The translations under genes and the position numbers were made by a program. DNA of 64,000 nt. It comes from Clostridiales bacterium Firm_14. Its GTDB lineage: Bacteria; Bacillota; Clostridia; Saccharofermentanales; Saccharofermentanaceae. Position 1 is the stretch's first letter. The number at the start of each line of letters is the position of its first letter. The stretch spans positions 186,001 through 250,000 of the forward strand of contig LVAT01000013.1 in assembly GCA_001604135.1 (NCBI GenBank). The letters are read 5' to 3'. Shown in pieces: positions 1 to 11,147 of the stretch. The notes beneath the pieces are model-generated. The model did no database searches and had not been told where the DNA came from. It saw nothing but the letters and a program-made list of their open reading frames with translations.

Positions 1-1
1 C

Positions 2-694
2 CAGGAAGACTCTGTTTATATCTCGCCGCTCGAAAAGATCGAAGATTCAGGTCTTGTAGCTGCCTGTTCCGACGGTATGGGCGGTCTTCTTAACGGTGAA
101 GTCGTATCGAAATATGTTACCGATTCTCTTAAAGAGAATTATCCTTTCAAATTCGATGCTCAGGCTGATAATGCGAAGATAATTTCCGGAATATCTGACA
201 AGGTTTATGAGGACTTCCATTTGAGTGCCGGAGCAACGCTCGTCATGGTCCATATTTCCGATGACCTGCTGAATTTCTACAGCTTAGGTGACAGCAACAT
301 CATCCTTATCCGCAATAACCGTGCGACGCTCCTTAATAACAAACAGAATTATGCGTCGATTATGATCAAGAAGTTCTCTGAAGGCGGTATCGATACGGTA
401 GATGCGTATAAGGATCCCAGAGCCAGAGGCCTTACTGATTTTGTCGGCAACTTCAAATGCAATGTCCAGATGACTTCCAAGCCCATGAAACTCAGGGATA
501 ATGATATTATTATCGTAGGTTCTGACGGTGTTACGGATTCAATGCCGCTGAACCGCATCGCCGGACATATCCATTCAGATCAGAATGCCCCCGGAATCGC
601 CAGAATGATCAAGTATGGCGTAAAGTCCAGTAAGAATCCCAGACAGGATAATTACTCGGCGATAATCATAAAGATGCGCAGGAGCATAGTGTGA
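2..694 (+). CDS. PP2C-type (PPM) Ser/Thr protein phosphatase, 5' end truncated by the window
   Basis: Open frame from base 2 reads ...SGLVAACSDGMGG (PP2C DGxGG motif), then IIVGSDGVTD and DNYSAIIIKM, the canonical C-terminal PP2C Asp motifs. Confidence 0.85.
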   Translation, partial: QEDSVYISPLEKIEDSGLVAACSDGMGGLLNGEVVSKYVTDSLKENYPFKFDAQADNAKIISGISDKVYEDFHLSAGATLVMVHISDDLLNFYSLGDSNIILIRNNRATLLNNKQNYASIMIKKFSEGGIDTVDAYKDPRARGLTDFVGNFKCNVQMTSKPMKLRDNDIIIVGSDGVTDSMPLNRIAGHIHSDQNAPGIARMIKYGVKSSKNPRQDNYSAIIIKMRRSIV

Positions 695-1233
695 TAGAGT
701 ATTACACATTTAAGCACAGGGGAGATGCCCTTGATTTCTCGGATGAAGTCTTCTTAAGACTTGTCCCTAATCTTACTGTTGCGCTTTTTTTCGGAAGCAA
801 CCTGAAGATCGCTCCTAAGAGCCAGGCGCTTCTTTTCTCTGAGATATTGAACAGTGAAGAAGGCTGCAAGAGTATCGAATACTTATCTTCGGTATTTGAT
901 GAGTGCCTTGATGAAGAATCTGAATATCTCATTTTGCGCGTGCTTAAGAACGGCGTCGAATGCTACAGAAGAGGCGGCGTTTTCGCGAAGATCGTAAAGG
1001 ACGGGCAGATACACGTCCTGCCCAACGGCTTCTTCGGACTTAATGTCGGCGACAGCATAGTCTGCGCTACTTCGAACTTCTATAAATACTTGACCGATGA
1101 AGGGATACTTGCTGACGCGCTCGTCTCTGGTTCTTGCAGCGATTGGATGAACATGCTGATAAGAAGGATCTCTGACCAGTGTCAGCTTAAGTGCGGAAAT
1201 CTGTCCGCAGTAACGCTCAAGTTGAACGAGTAA
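691..1233 (+). CDS. Degenerate PP2C-like protein (possible pseudophosphatase)
   Basis: GTG start overlaps the previous stop by 4 bp. The C-terminus aligns by eye to PP2C, but SDG is SNF and DN is GN. Confidence 0.6.
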   Translation: MIEYYTFKHRGDALDFSDEVFLRLVPNLTVALFFGSNLKIAPKSQALLFSEILNSEEGCKSIEYLSSVFDECLDEESEYLILRVLKNGVECYRRGGVFAKIVKDGQIHVLPNGFFGLNVGDSIVCATSNFYKYLTDEGILADALVSGSCSDWMNMLIRRISDQCQLKCGNLSAVTLKLNE

Positions 1234-3691
1234 GGTGGCTCTTTAAAGCTAGCTTTATTATCCTTCTTGCAGATCTCTCGATATCATCTTTTGAGATAAG
1301 ACCTTTCTTACAGGCCTTCATGATCTTTGCCGGAATAGTGGGAAGACCGGGCATTATAAGGTCAGTTCCTGCCTTGCAGCAGAGCTCGTCCAGACTCTCG
1401 TGGTGACCTGTTGCAAACCAGTCGGTCATGACGATTCCGTCAAAGCCCCATTCGTTCCTTAATATGCTGGTCTGAAGATCGTAGTTAAGGGCTGCATAGA
1501 CACCGTTTATCTTGTTGTAGCTGCACATGACGGCTTCAAGAGGCTGATCCTCAATTGCAGTCCTGAACGCCTTAAGATAAATCTCTCGCAAAGTCCGCTC
1601 GTCCATGTTGGAAGATGATACATTGCGCCTTGTCTCAAGGTTATTTGCCGCGAAATGCTTTATCGTCGGGAAACAGCCGCCTTCGTCGTGGACGCCACTG
1701 ATAACGCTCTTTGCCATAAGGCCAGTAAGGAGCGGATCTTCGGAATAGTATTCGTAGTTTCTGCCGCACAAAGGATTCCTGTGGATATTAACAGCAGGCG
1801 CGAGCCAGAATACTACGCCGTATTCCTTCATCTCGACAGCCGTAGCATGTCCCAGCAATCTTGCATGATTCGTATCCCATGTCTGGGCAACAACGGTCTC
1901 TGAGGGCCATGAGGTGCAATACTGGTAGTAAAGATCTTTATTCTTGCCGGCTGTTGAAGTTCCGAGCTTCGAGATAATGTGACTGCTACGTAATGCTTCA
2001 GGCAGGGTAGGAACCGCGAAAAGATTATGAAGCGGCTTTGTTGAGATTTGAGTCAGATTAATGCCCTGAGGACCGTCAGCCATCGGCATCTGGTCGATTC
2101 CTTTGCGGAAGAGCTTGGCCGTAGTATATCCGACAGCGCCGAAAACCCTGTGCCTGAAAGGTCCTAAGTAAGTCCTTCCGACAAGAAGTTTGCTCATGTC
2201 TTTTAATGTCAGGTTAGATACGATCCTGTCTATCTCTGAATTGCTTTCAAATTCAGGCGTCTTATATTTATGCGTGACAGTTTTGATATCTGATGAGAAG
2301 ATCTGAGATCTTCTGATATCAGACGGAATCTCACGTGAATTCTTCTCGTGGATCATGAAATCGATCTTACGGTCTGGTATTGAGATTGCTTCCGTCTTTT
2401 CCGTAACGGCATCTTTATCAAGTTCAACGGCTAATAAGGGAGTGTCATTTAAGTAGACAACATATTCGCCTTGCTCTAAGACAAACTGATGCTTGTCGTT
2501 ATCGAAAGCTGCGAAGTCCTTAAGATCAAAATCAAGAGATATGTATTCTTTCTTGCCGGGTTCGATCTCCATGGTTTTTGCGAAGGCGGCAAGGATTCTT
2601 GCTTCTCTTATCAGAGTGTTTTCGGGGCATGACAAGAAGAGCTTAACGACTTCACGGCCTGCCTTATCTCCGGTATTTCTGACCTTGGCATTTACAGAGA
2701 TCTTCGTGCCGCGGTTAACACAATAATCCGCCTCCGTCTCAAAGGTGGTATAGCTTAAGCCGTAACCGAATCCGTATCTTGGTTTGATCTTTTTCTTTTC
2801 GAACCATCTGTAACCGACGAAGATGCCTTCTCTGTAGTCTTCCTGATGCATCTCAGGATTTCTTTCAGAGAAAGTATCAGAAGAAGGGTAGTCTTCGTAT
2901 TTATATCCCCAGGTGTCTGCAAGCCTTCCTGAAGGATTGACTTTTCCTGTCAGGACATCAGCAAGCGCATTTCCTGATTCCATGCCGCCCTGCATTAGAA
3001 GCACTACGGCAGAGAACTTGATATCGTCTAAGAAAGAAAGATCGATCACAGCACCGACATTCAATACGAGGATCGAATCTTTGTGGTTCTCAGTGATGGA
3101 ACGCATGAGAGTAATCTCATCTTCGGTGGCATAATAATCGCCCGGAATATCTTTTCTGTCAGCACCTTCACCGGCCTGCCTCGCGAGTACAAAGATCGCA
3201 ACTTCAGAATCTTTGCAGTCATCTTTTGTAACTGATCTTCCGGCAGGCAGATAGAAAGGATTATCTGCAGCATAATCCATGTGCTCTCTTACAGAGATCT
3301 TTCGAAGAGCCTTCTTAAGGTTTTGCTTATAAGCCTGAAGTTCAGTATCAAAGAGAATGTCATATTCATCGAGCCAGCTGCCGCTCGTGACAGTTATATT
3401 CGCGTTTTTTAAGCCTTCTTCAACATTAACGCTGTATCTGGGATTGTTTTCGCCTGATCCTGTGCCTCCGAAAACCGTATGTCTGGCACCAGCACCGTAA
3501 AGAGCAATGCTCTTTGTGTTAAGCGGAAGTATGCCGTTGTTCTCAAGCAGGACTATGCCGTCAGCACAGATCTTCCTAGCGAGATCACGGTGCTCTTTCT
3601 CTCGGTCTGAAACGGAAGGATCCTTTTGTGCATAGAATACAGGCTTCATATCAACCCAATCTCTCGTAGAATTCTTTTCTGAAATCTCCAA
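1217..3691 (-). CDS. Glycoside hydrolase family 3 beta-glucosidase-like, permuted domain order
   Basis: 824 aa. The GH3 nucleophile motif [14 protein letters not shown] is near the C-terminus; the sandwich and FnIII-like part precedes it. Confidence 0.88.
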   Translation of the reverse strand: MEISEKNSTRDWVDMKPVFYAQKDPSVSDREKEHRDLARKICADGIVLLENNGILPLNTKSIALYGAGARHTVFGGTGSGENNPRYSVNVEEGLKNANITVTSGSWLDEYDILFDTELQAYKQNLKKALRKISVREHMDYAADNPFYLPAGRSVTKDDCKDSEVAIFVLARQAGEGADRKDIPGDYYATEDEITLMRSITENHKDSILVLNVGAVIDLSFLDDIKFSAVVLLMQGGMESGNALADVLTGKVNPSGRLADTWGYKYEDYPSSDTFSERNPEMHQEDYREGIFVGYRWFEKKKIKPRYGFGYGLSYTTFETEADYCVNRGTKISVNAKVRNTGDKAGREVVKLFLSCPENTLIREARILAAFAKTMEIEPGKKEYISLDFDLKDFAAFDNDKHQFVLEQGEYVVYLNDTPLLAVELDKDAVTEKTEAISIPDRKIDFMIHEKNSREIPSDIRRSQIFSSDIKTVTHKYKTPEFESNSEIDRIVSNLTLKDMSKLLVGRTYLGPFRHRVFGAVGYTTAKLFRKGIDQMPMADGPQGINLTQISTKPLHNLFAVPTLPEALRSSHIISKLGTSTAGKNKDLYYQYCTSWPSETVVAQTWDTNHARLLGHATAVEMKEYGVVFWLAPAVNIHRNPLCGRNYEYYSEDPLLTGLMAKSVISGVHDEGGCFPTIKHFAANNLETRRNVSSSNMDERTLREIYLKAFRTAIEDQPLEAVMCSYNKINGVYAALNYDLQTSILRNEWGFDGIVMTDWFATGHHESLDELCCKAGTDLIMPGLPTIPAKIMKACKKGLISKDDIERSARRIIKLALKSHLTRST

Positions 3692-4769
3692 GCCTGTCTT
3701 CAGCTATAGCCTGACGGATGCGCTCCATAAGAACGAGCAGGAAGTGGATGTTGTGATAGGTGCAGAGCCTTAAGCCGAACATCTCGTTAGCTTTGATAAG
3801 ATGTCTTACGTAAGCTGCGGAGAAATTAGTGCATGCATAGCAGTCGCAGTCAGGATCCATGGGACCGAAGTCTTCAGCGAATTTCTTGTCTCTGATGATC
3901 TTCTTGCCGTAGTCGGTGAGGATGGTTCCGTGCCTGCCCATTCTTGTGGGAAGAACGCAGTCGAACATGTCGACGCCTCTGCAGGCACCTTCAATAAGGT
4001 AATCGGGAGTTCCGACACCCATCAGATAACGGGGCTTTTCTTCCGGCATAAGAGGGACTGTGCAGTCGATCATGTCGAGAAAGAGATTCTTGGGCTCGCC
4101 GACGGAGATGCCTCCGATAGCAAATCCGGGAAGATCGAAAGATGTGATCGCATCGGCGCTCTTCTTACGGAGATCAGGATACATGGAGCCCTGGATGATA
4201 CCGAAAAGCGCCTGCTCATCAGGTCTCTTATGAGCTTCGATGCAGCGCTCGAGCCATCTTGTCGTCTTAGCCTGTGATCTGTCTGCGTAAGCGTGATCGC
4301 AAGGGTAGGGGCAGCATTCATCGAATGCCATGATGATGTCAGCGCCCAGGTCATTTTGTACCTGCATGGATATCTCAGGTGTTAAGAAGAGTTTTCTGCC
4401 GTCGATGTGCGAACTGAACTTAACGCCGTCTTCCTTTACATCCTTAGGCTTTGCAAGAGAGAATACCTGGAATCCGCCGCTGTCTGTAAGGATCGCGCCT
4501 TTCCAGTTCATGAACTTGTGAAGGCCGCCTGCCTTGGCAACTATGTCGCTTCCGGGTCTGAGCCATAAGTGATATGTGTTGGAGAGCATTATTCCTGCGC
4601 CCATTCCGTAAACTTCTTCAGGGCTCATACCCTTAACGGACGCTTGCGTTCCTACAGGCATAAAGGCAGGCGTCATGAAGGTTCCGTGAGGTGTGTGGAC
4701 CTTACCTAATCTTGCGCCTGTCTGAGCGCATGTGTGGATGTGTTCGTACCATACGGGGTAGTTGGACAT
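3651..4769 (-). CDS. tgt: tRNA-guanine (queuine) transglycosylase
   Basis: [57 protein letters not shown] zinc-site region. Start chosen at the internal Met. Confidence 0.95.
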   Translation of the reverse strand: MSNYPVWYEHIHTCAQTGARLGKVHTPHGTFMTPAFMPVGTQASVKGMSPEEVYGMGAGIMLSNTYHLWLRPGSDIVAKAGGLHKFMNWKGAILTDSGGFQVFSLAKPKDVKEDGVKFSSHIDGRKLFLTPEISMQVQNDLGADIIMAFDECCPYPCDHAYADRSQAKTTRWLERCIEAHKRPDEQALFGIIQGSMYPDLRKKSADAITSFDLPGFAIGGISVGEPKNLFLDMIDCTVPLMPEEKPRYLMGVGTPDYLIEGACRGVDMFDCVLPTRMGRHGTILTDYGKKIIRDKKFAEDFGPMDPDCDCYACTNFSAAYVRHLIKANEMFGLRLCTYHNIHFLLVLMERIRQAIAEDRLGDFRKEFYERLG

Positions 4770-4770
4770 A

Positions 4771-5808
4771 TCAGTTCTCCAAATCTGTAATGAACATTGC
4801 GTCGCCGAACGAGAAGAATCTGTATTCCTCTTCAACGGCATGCTTATAAGCGTTTAAAACGTTCTCTCTTCCTGCAAGTGCCGATACAAGCATTATCAGT
4901 GTTGATTCAGGCAAATGGAAGTTCGTGATAAGTGAATCTACGCACTTGAATTCGTAACCGGGATAGATGAATATCTGAGTATAACCTGATGCGGGCATCA
5001 TCTCGGGATCGTTCGATGCTACTGTCTCAAGCGTTCTGGTAGATGTTGTGCCCACGGAAATGATCCTTCTTCCTTCGCTTCTGGCTTTCCTTATTATGTC
5101 AGAAGCTTCCTTGGGGAAGTCATACCATTCAGAATGCATCTCATGATCTTCAATTGTTTCAGCCTTAACGGGTCTGAACGTGCCGAGGCCTACATGAAGA
5201 GTAAGCTCTGCGATCTCAATTCCCATATCCTGTAATTCGGCAAGCAGTTCCTTTGTGAAGTGAAGGCCTGCCGTAGGAGCAGCGGCAGAGCCGGAATCTT
5301 TGGAATAGACAGTCTGATAACGCTCAGGGTCGTCCAATTTCTCGTGGATATAAGGCGGGAGGGGAATAGTTCCTGCTTTGTCGAGAACTTCTTCCCAGAC
5401 ACCTTTGAATTCGAATCTGATGATCCTGTTGCCGCTCTCAAGCACCTGTTCGCATTCGGCCTCAAGTTCTCCGGGAATGAATGTCATTCGTTTTCCTTCT
5501 CTGACCTTTTTGCCGGGGCGTGCCAATGTTTCCCAGTGATTGTCGTCGATCCTCTTTAAGAGAAGAAGTTCAACAGGGCTCTGGGTATCAGAACGTACAC
5601 CCAATAATCTGGCCGGAATGACTCTGGTGTTATTGATAACAAGAACATCGCCTTTCTTCAGGAATTTCTTGATATCAGGGAAGTGGCCGTCAATTACCTT
5701 GCCGGTCTTCTTGTCGAGCACCAGAAGACGTGAAGCCAGACGGTCCTTTGTGGGAACCTGGGCAATGAGTCTCTCGGGCAGATCATAATAAAAATCAGAA
5801 GTCTTCAT
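4771..5808 (-). CDS. queA: S-adenosylmethionine:tRNA ribosyltransferase-isomerase
   Basis: [41 protein letters not shown]; immediately upstream of tgt. Confidence 0.95.
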   Translation of the reverse strand: MKTSDFYYDLPERLIAQVPTKDRLASRLLVLDKKTGKVIDGHFPDIKKFLKKGDVLVINNTRVIPARLLGVRSDTQSPVELLLLKRIDDNHWETLARPGKKVREGKRMTFIPGELEAECEQVLESGNRIIRFEFKGVWEEVLDKAGTIPLPPYIHEKLDDPERYQTVYSKDSGSAAAPTAGLHFTKELLAELQDMGIEIAELTLHVGLGTFRPVKAETIEDHEMHSEWYDFPKEASDIIRKARSEGRRIISVGTTSTRTLETVASNDPEMMPASGYTQIFIYPGYEFKCVDSLITNFHLPESTLIMLVSALAGRENVLNAYKHAVEEEYRFFSFGDAMFITDLEN

Positions 5809-5962
5809 ATTCCATGCCTTATAAAATAAATATAACGACAGAAGTTTATCACAAAATACAAGAAAATGCGGATTGAGATATGGGTATTTGATATCGCGCG
5901 TTTTTTTAGTCTGCTAAAATCATTTTGACGCCCGTCAGAAACCATTTTAAAGGAGAATCGAT

Positions 5963-6979
5963 ATGAGAGCATTATTCATCGGCGGAACAGGCACCATCAG
6001 CAGTGCGATCACAAGAAGATTGGCCAAAGATCCTTCGTGGGAATTGTGGCTTATTAACCGCGGAAACAGGGCAGATACTGTTCCTGAGAATGTTCATCAG
6101 ATCGCATGTGACATAAACGATGAAGAGGCCGTAAAAAAGGCTCTGGAAGGCATGACTTTTGACTGTATAGGAGAATTCATCGGTTTTACGGTTGACCAGG
6201 TAGAGCGCGACTACAGGCTTTTCAAGGACATCACAAGGCAGTATATCTATATCAGTTCAGCATCAGCATACAATAAGCCTGCTGCAAGCTATATCATTAC
6301 TGAAGGAACAACACTTGCTAACCCTCATTGGGAATATTCGAGAAATAAGATCGCATGCGAGCAGTTCCTTATGGAAAAGTACAGAGAGGAAGGATTCCCT
6401 GTAACTATCGTTAGACCCAGTCATACATATGACGAGAGATCGATCCCACTCGGTGTTCACGGCAAGAACGGCTCCTGGCAGGTCATTAAGCGCATGATGG
6501 ACGGCAGACCGGTAATCATCCACGGTGACGGAGAGTCTTTATGGCATCTGACGTTCAATGAAGATTTTGCTGTCGGTTACACGGCGCTTATGGGTAACCG
6601 TCACGCGATCGGCGAAGCTTTCCAGTTAACAGGCGATGAGGTCCTTACATGGAATCAGATCTATCAGACAATCGCTGACGCTCTTGGCGTTGAGCTTAAG
6701 GCATATCATGTATCATCTGAACTCCTGACCGCTTTAGGACCAGATTATGACTTCGAAGGAAGCCTTACGGGTGATAAGGCTGTATCTGTAGCTTTCGATA
6801 ACAGCAAGATCAAGAGACTTGCACCTGATCTTAAGACTAATGTTCCTCTGCATAAAGGCGTAAGGATCGCTCTGAATTACATTCTGGACCATGAGGAGTG
6901 CAGGAAAGAGGACCCGGAATTTGATAAGTGGTGTGACAAAGTCATCGAAAAGATCAACGAACTAAAAGCATCATTCTGA
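5963..6979 (+). CDS. NAD-dependent epimerase/dehydratase (extended SDR)
   Basis: N-terminal MRALFIGGTGTISSAITRRL Rossmann motif; ISSASAY; 338 aa. Confidence 0.8.
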   Translation: MRALFIGGTGTISSAITRRLAKDPSWELWLINRGNRADTVPENVHQIACDINDEEAVKKALEGMTFDCIGEFIGFTVDQVERDYRLFKDITRQYIYISSASAYNKPAASYIITEGTTLANPHWEYSRNKIACEQFLMEKYREEGFPVTIVRPSHTYDERSIPLGVHGKNGSWQVIKRMMDGRPVIIHGDGESLWHLTFNEDFAVGYTALMGNRHAIGEAFQLTGDEVLTWNQIYQTIADALGVELKAYHVSSELLTALGPDYDFEGSLTGDKAVSVAFDNSKIKRLAPDLKTNVPLHKGVRIALNYILDHEECRKEDPEFDKWCDKVIEKINELKASF

Positions 6980-7076
6980 TTATTTACAGATTAAAACCAC
7001 TGATCTGATATGTTTATTGTGCAAATATCAGACTTTTGTTGTAAAATGAATTAGTTTTTTCGAAGGGAGACTATAT

Positions 7077-8444
7077 ATGTCCGAAATTCCTTACAAGATC
7101 TATTTATCCGAGAACGAGATTCCTTCAGCATGGTATAACGTCCGCGCTGACATGAAGAACAAACCCGCTCCGCTTCTTAATCCCGGAACAGGTGAGCCTT
7201 TAAAGGCTGAGGATCTTTATCCCATCTTCTGTGAAGAGCTTTCAAAGCAGGAAATGAACAATACCGATGCATATATCGATATTCCGGGTGAAGTTCTCGA
7301 TTTCTATAAGATGTACAGACCTTCTCCGCTCGTAAGAGCATATTGCCTTGAGAAGGCTTTGGGCACACCTGCTCATATCTACTATAAATTCGAAGGTAAC
7401 AATACTTCCGGTTCACACAAGCTCAATTCAGCTATCGCTCAGGCATATTACGCTAAGAAGCAGGGCCTCAAGGGTGTTACGACAGAGACAGGCGCAGGCC
7501 AGTGGGGTACAGCACTTTCAATGGCTACGGCTTACTTCGGACTCGACTGCCAGGTTTACATGGTTAAGGTCTCCTATGAGCAGAAGCCTTTCAGAAGAGA
7601 GGTCATGAGAACATACGGCGCTACCGTCACACCTTCTCCTTCAATGCTCACTAACGTCGGCCGCAGGATCAACGAGGAATTCCCCGGAACAAACGGCTCT
7701 CTTGGATGCGCTATTTCTGAGGCTGTTGAGGCAGCTACAACTCAGGAAGGCTACAGATATGTTCTTGGTTCAGTTCTTAACCAGGTATTGCTCCATCAGT
7801 CAGTTATCGGTCTTGAGACAAAGGCTGCACTTGATAAGATCGGCGTTAAGGCTGACATGATCATCGGCTGTGCAGGCGGCGGTTCCAACTTGGGCGGTCT
7901 TATCTCACCTTTCGTAGGCGAGATGTTAAGAGGCGAGAACCAGTATGAGATCATCGCTGTTGAGCCTGCTTCCTGTCCTTCATTCACAAGAGGCTCCTTC
8001 GTTTACGATTTCTGCGATACAGGACGTGTTTGCCCTCTTGCTAAGATGTACACATTGGGCTCCAACTTCATGCCCGCACCTAACCATGCAGGCGGCTTAA
8101 GATATCACGGCATGAGCACGATCCTTTCACAGCTCTATGCTGACGGTTACATGAAGGCTACATCTGCAAAGCAGACTGATGTATTTGCAGCTGCTGAGCA
8201 GTTCGCAAGAGTCGAGGGAATCCTTCCTGCACCTGAGAGCTCACACGCAATCAAGGTTGCTATCGACGAAGCTCTTAAGTGCAAAGAGACAGGCGAAGCT
8301 AAGAACATCGTATTCGGTCTCACAGGAACAGGTTACTTCGACCTCGTTGCTTACCAGAAGTACAACGACGGCGTTATGGATGACTACATTCCTACAGATG
8401 ACGAGATCGCTGCTTCTTTGGCTCAGTGTCCTAAGCTCGGCTGA
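7077..8444 (+). CDS. TrpB2-type tryptophan synthase beta-like, PLP-dependent
   Basis: GNNTSGSHKLNSAIAQAYYAKKQG (PLP Lys), ETGAGQWGTAL, IGCAGGGSNLGG; long N-terminal extension typical of TrpB2. Confidence 0.9.
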   Translation: MSEIPYKIYLSENEIPSAWYNVRADMKNKPAPLLNPGTGEPLKAEDLYPIFCEELSKQEMNNTDAYIDIPGEVLDFYKMYRPSPLVRAYCLEKALGTPAHIYYKFEGNNTSGSHKLNSAIAQAYYAKKQGLKGVTTETGAGQWGTALSMATAYFGLDCQVYMVKVSYEQKPFRREVMRTYGATVTPSPSMLTNVGRRINEEFPGTNGSLGCAISEAVEAATTQEGYRYVLGSVLNQVLLHQSVIGLETKAALDKIGVKADMIIGCAGGGSNLGGLISPFVGEMLRGENQYEIIAVEPASCPSFTRGSFVYDFCDTGRVCPLAKMYTLGSNFMPAPNHAGGLRYHGMSTILSQLYADGYMKATSAKQTDVFAAAEQFARVEGILPAPESSHAIKVAIDEALKCKETGEAKNIVFGLTGTGYFDLVAYQKYNDGVMDDYIPTDDEIAASLAQCPKLG

Positions 8445-8468
8445 TACAGGAAATAAATCTGTAATTCA

Positions 8469-8500
8469 CGGGGTCGCTATATGGCGGCCCCGTTTGTTTT
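8469..8500 (+). terminator. Rho-independent terminator downstream of the TrpB2 gene
   Basis: CGGGGtCGCtatatgGCGgCCCCG followed by TTTGTTTTT. Confidence 0.8.
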
Positions 8501-8574
8501 TCGAATAATATTGAAAAATATGGCTCTGTAGTAATAAAATTGGATTTAGCTTAAGGGAATAAGGGAGATCATTC

Positions 8575-9522
8575 ATGGCTGATTTCGATACAGATTGGAA
8601 GATAACGGGCTCGCCGGATCCTGCTACACCGGATCCCCAGCCTCATCAGGCACCGGTTCAGGCTCCTGTTCAGACGCTGCCTCAGATGCCGGTTTATCAG
8701 GCTCCTGTTCAGCAGGCGCCAACGACTGTCCCCGGTTTTGCTCCGCCTGCTCAGCAGGCTCCTGCTACAGTGCCCGGCTTTGCACCGCCGCCTGTTCAGC
8801 AGGTACAGCCTCAGCAACCCATGGCTCAGCCTGTAGTCATCGGATATAACGTAAACGGTCCTGTTTACCGTAATGCCAGCGGCTTTGTTGCGCCGGCGCC
8901 TGCTGTCGATCACACGGAAGAGAGGGAAGTGAACCTTGCTGAGATCCAGAAGATGATCAATCATTTTTCTCCTAAGGTCGATGTCTATCAGGAGTATGAG
9001 ACCTGCCAGAAGGATATCATCAAGTTCTCGAAAACCAGTGTAGCTCCTTTAGTGTGGGGCATCTTGATCATTCTTCATGGTGTTGTAAGCGCAATTATGT
9101 CTGCTACATCCAAATCGAAGAATAACATCATGATCTATGCGATCGTTACTGCTGCATTTGTAGTCATTGGTGCAGGTTTTATTGCTCTTTATATCTGGAA
9201 GAAAAAGAGACACAAGAAAAAGATCGAAGCTCTTCTTACGAAGTTTGAGGACCTTTCGGGCCAGCTTAAGATCATCTATAACGGCTACAGCGGCTGCGTA
9301 TTGCCCGCCGAATATACCGATCCCAGGCTTCTTCATAAGTTCCAGACACTGATCTATCAGGGAAGGGTATTCTCGATCGGAAGTGCGCTTAACAGCCAGC
9401 TGGCATTGCCCGGTGTATATCAGCGCATCATGAATGCGAAGAGGCAGTTTGATCTGAATACTGCTGCAAGATTTAACGGAACACCGGCGTTCTTCAATGC
9501 CTTCCGTTATTTTCCTCATTAA
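8575..9522 (+). CDS. Pro/Gln-rich protein with transmembrane segments, function unknown
   Basis: N-terminal repeats QQAPTTVPGFAPPAQQAPATVPGFAPP; hydrophobic segments LVWGILIILHGVVSAIMSA and IYAIVTAAFVVIGAGFIALYIW. Confidence 0.7.
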   Translation: MADFDTDWKITGSPDPATPDPQPHQAPVQAPVQTLPQMPVYQAPVQQAPTTVPGFAPPAQQAPATVPGFAPPPVQQVQPQQPMAQPVVIGYNVNGPVYRNASGFVAPAPAVDHTEEREVNLAEIQKMINHFSPKVDVYQEYETCQKDIIKFSKTSVAPLVWGILIILHGVVSAIMSATSKSKNNIMIYAIVTAAFVVIGAGFIALYIWKKKRHKKKIEALLTKFEDLSGQLKIIYNGYSGCVLPAEYTDPRLLHKFQTLIYQGRVFSIGSALNSQLALPGVYQRIMNAKRQFDLNTAARFNGTPAFFNAFRYFPH

Positions 9523-11147
9523 GTAGCGCTGTCGTTATTCATCTTTGACAGCTGGTCACGGCGCTTGACGCAAGGGATCTTGATCTCAAAGCAGGCACCG
9601 CCAGTTTCTTTGTTGTGTGCTTTTACCGTGCCGCCGTGCTCTTCAGCGATCGCAAGTGCCAGTGCAAGACCGATTCCGTGTTTACCGTCTGAGCCCTTTG
9701 AGAAACGCTCGAAAAGGTGATCAGCAACTTCAGGCGCGATACCCGGACCGTCATCTGAGATCTCAAATACAACGGAATCATCTTCCTTGTAGCATCTTAA
9801 GGTAACTGCGGTCTTGCAGTATCTCAGGCAGTTGGAGAAGATGTTTTCGAGACATCTGATGAGATCGTTCTCATTGCCGTAGATATAAGCGTTCCTGATC
9901 TTGATATCGTTGATGATAGCTTTGTCTTCGTGAATGAAGTTGCCTCTGACGCGGTCGATGATCGTATCACAGATCTTTCTGGCATTGATGGTCTGCTTCT
10001 TAACTTCGTAGTTGCCGGACTTGCTCATGTCCATCTTGGAGATGGAAAGGAGGTTCTCAACAAGGCCTGATAAACGTCCCGTCTCATCGATGATGACGTC
10101 TATGGCGTTATTTCTGTCTTCGTCGCTCTCGAAAACCCCGTATTTCAAGCCTTCCGCATAACCCTGGATAGACATCAGAGGCGTTCTTAATTCGTGTGAA
10201 GCATTCTGGAAGAAAGTCTTCTGTTCAATATCGGATTCTTCGAGCTTATAAGCCATCTGGTTCATTACGTCGCCCAATTCGGAGAGCTCTTTACTGACAA
10301 TATGACCCTTGAGGGGCTTAAAGTCACTTTTTGCGATCCTTTTTGCAAATCTCGAGAGCCTCTGGGTAGAGAAGATGAGAGGATAGGTCATGACGATACT
10401 TAAGACGCCGGCAATGATGATGGCAAGTAATGCGGCCTGGATCAACGCAAGTGAGTTGGTCGCCATGAATGAATAATATGAGGCTGAGTTTACATAGACG
10501 CAAAGATAGTAATTCGAGAAAAGATCCTCGATATTTGCTTCAGAATTAGGATCTGATAACTGAATATCGGGATTGTTGGGATCCTGCGGCTCAGTCTCTT
10601 TCTTTGGTGCAAAACCGACGGTTCTGTAATAGACGATGCTTCCGTCGAGATCGATCGTCTGGGTCTTGTTAAAGCTCTCATAGCCGCCTTCCTCGATGAC
10701 CTTATTGATTACTCTCATGGAAGTATTCGTGTAAGAGACAGAGTAATAAGCGTTCGGCCATAAAACGGTGAACTTGCCGGTCTTCTTGTCCAATGTATAG
10801 AGTGCGATGTTTGCCTGGTTCGAGAGGTTATCTGAAGTGGCGATCGAGTTTAAGAGGTAGGCTCTGATGCTGTCATCGGCATTCTCATATGTATTGTCGA
10901 GCTGAAGGGCAAATGCGCTGGTAAGGTTCACGGTGGATTCAACCGCATTATCGAGACGGCTGTTGCACTGGTCATCAATATAATCCTTGAAGATTGATTG
11001 GATATAGATGTTGATGATAAAAACGGCCAAAATGATAATAACGATCTCGACCGCAAAAAAGTGCAGCGAGATCGGTATTCTTATGGCCGATTTATTCTTG
11101 GATGGCTTTTTAGGTTTTAACCGTGCCTTATCAGGCTTTTCAGTCAT
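9519..11147 (-). CDS. Sensor histidine kinase
   Basis: HELRTPLMSIQGYAEGL H-box, NCLRYCKTA N-box, DDGPGI and GIGLALALAIAEEHGG; N-terminal TM and extracellular region. Confidence 0.93.
   Translation of the reverse strand: MTEKPDKARLKPKKPSKNKSAIRIPISLHFFAVEIVIIILAVFIINIYIQSIFKDYIDDQCNSRLDNAVESTVNLTSAFALQLDNTYENADDSIRAYLLNSIATSDNLSNQANIALYTLDKKTGKFTVLWPNAYYSVSYTNTSMRVINKVIEEGGYESFNKTQTIDLDGSIVYYRTVGFAPKKETEPQDPNNPDIQLSDPNSEANIEDLFSNYYLCVYVNSASYYSFMATNSLALIQAALLAIIIAGVLSIVMTYPLIFSTQRLSRFAKRIAKSDFKPLKGHIVSKELSELGDVMNQMAYKLEESDIEQKTFFQNASHELRTPLMSIQGYAEGLKYGVFESDEDRNNAIDVIIDETGRLSGLVENLLSISKMDMSKSGNYEVKKQTINARKICDTIIDRVRGNFIHEDKAIINDIKIRNAYIYGNENDLIRCLENIFSNCLRYCKTAVTLRCYKEDDSVVFEISDDGPGIAPEVADHLFERFSKGSDGKHGIGLALALAIAEEHGGTVKAHNKETGGACFEIKIPCVKRRDQLSKMNNDSAT

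Noticed and set aside
8595-8849. Ser/Ala/Cys-rich plus-strand ORF
   Set aside because: Out-of-frame reading of the Pro/Gln-rich repeats in the 8575-9522 gene.
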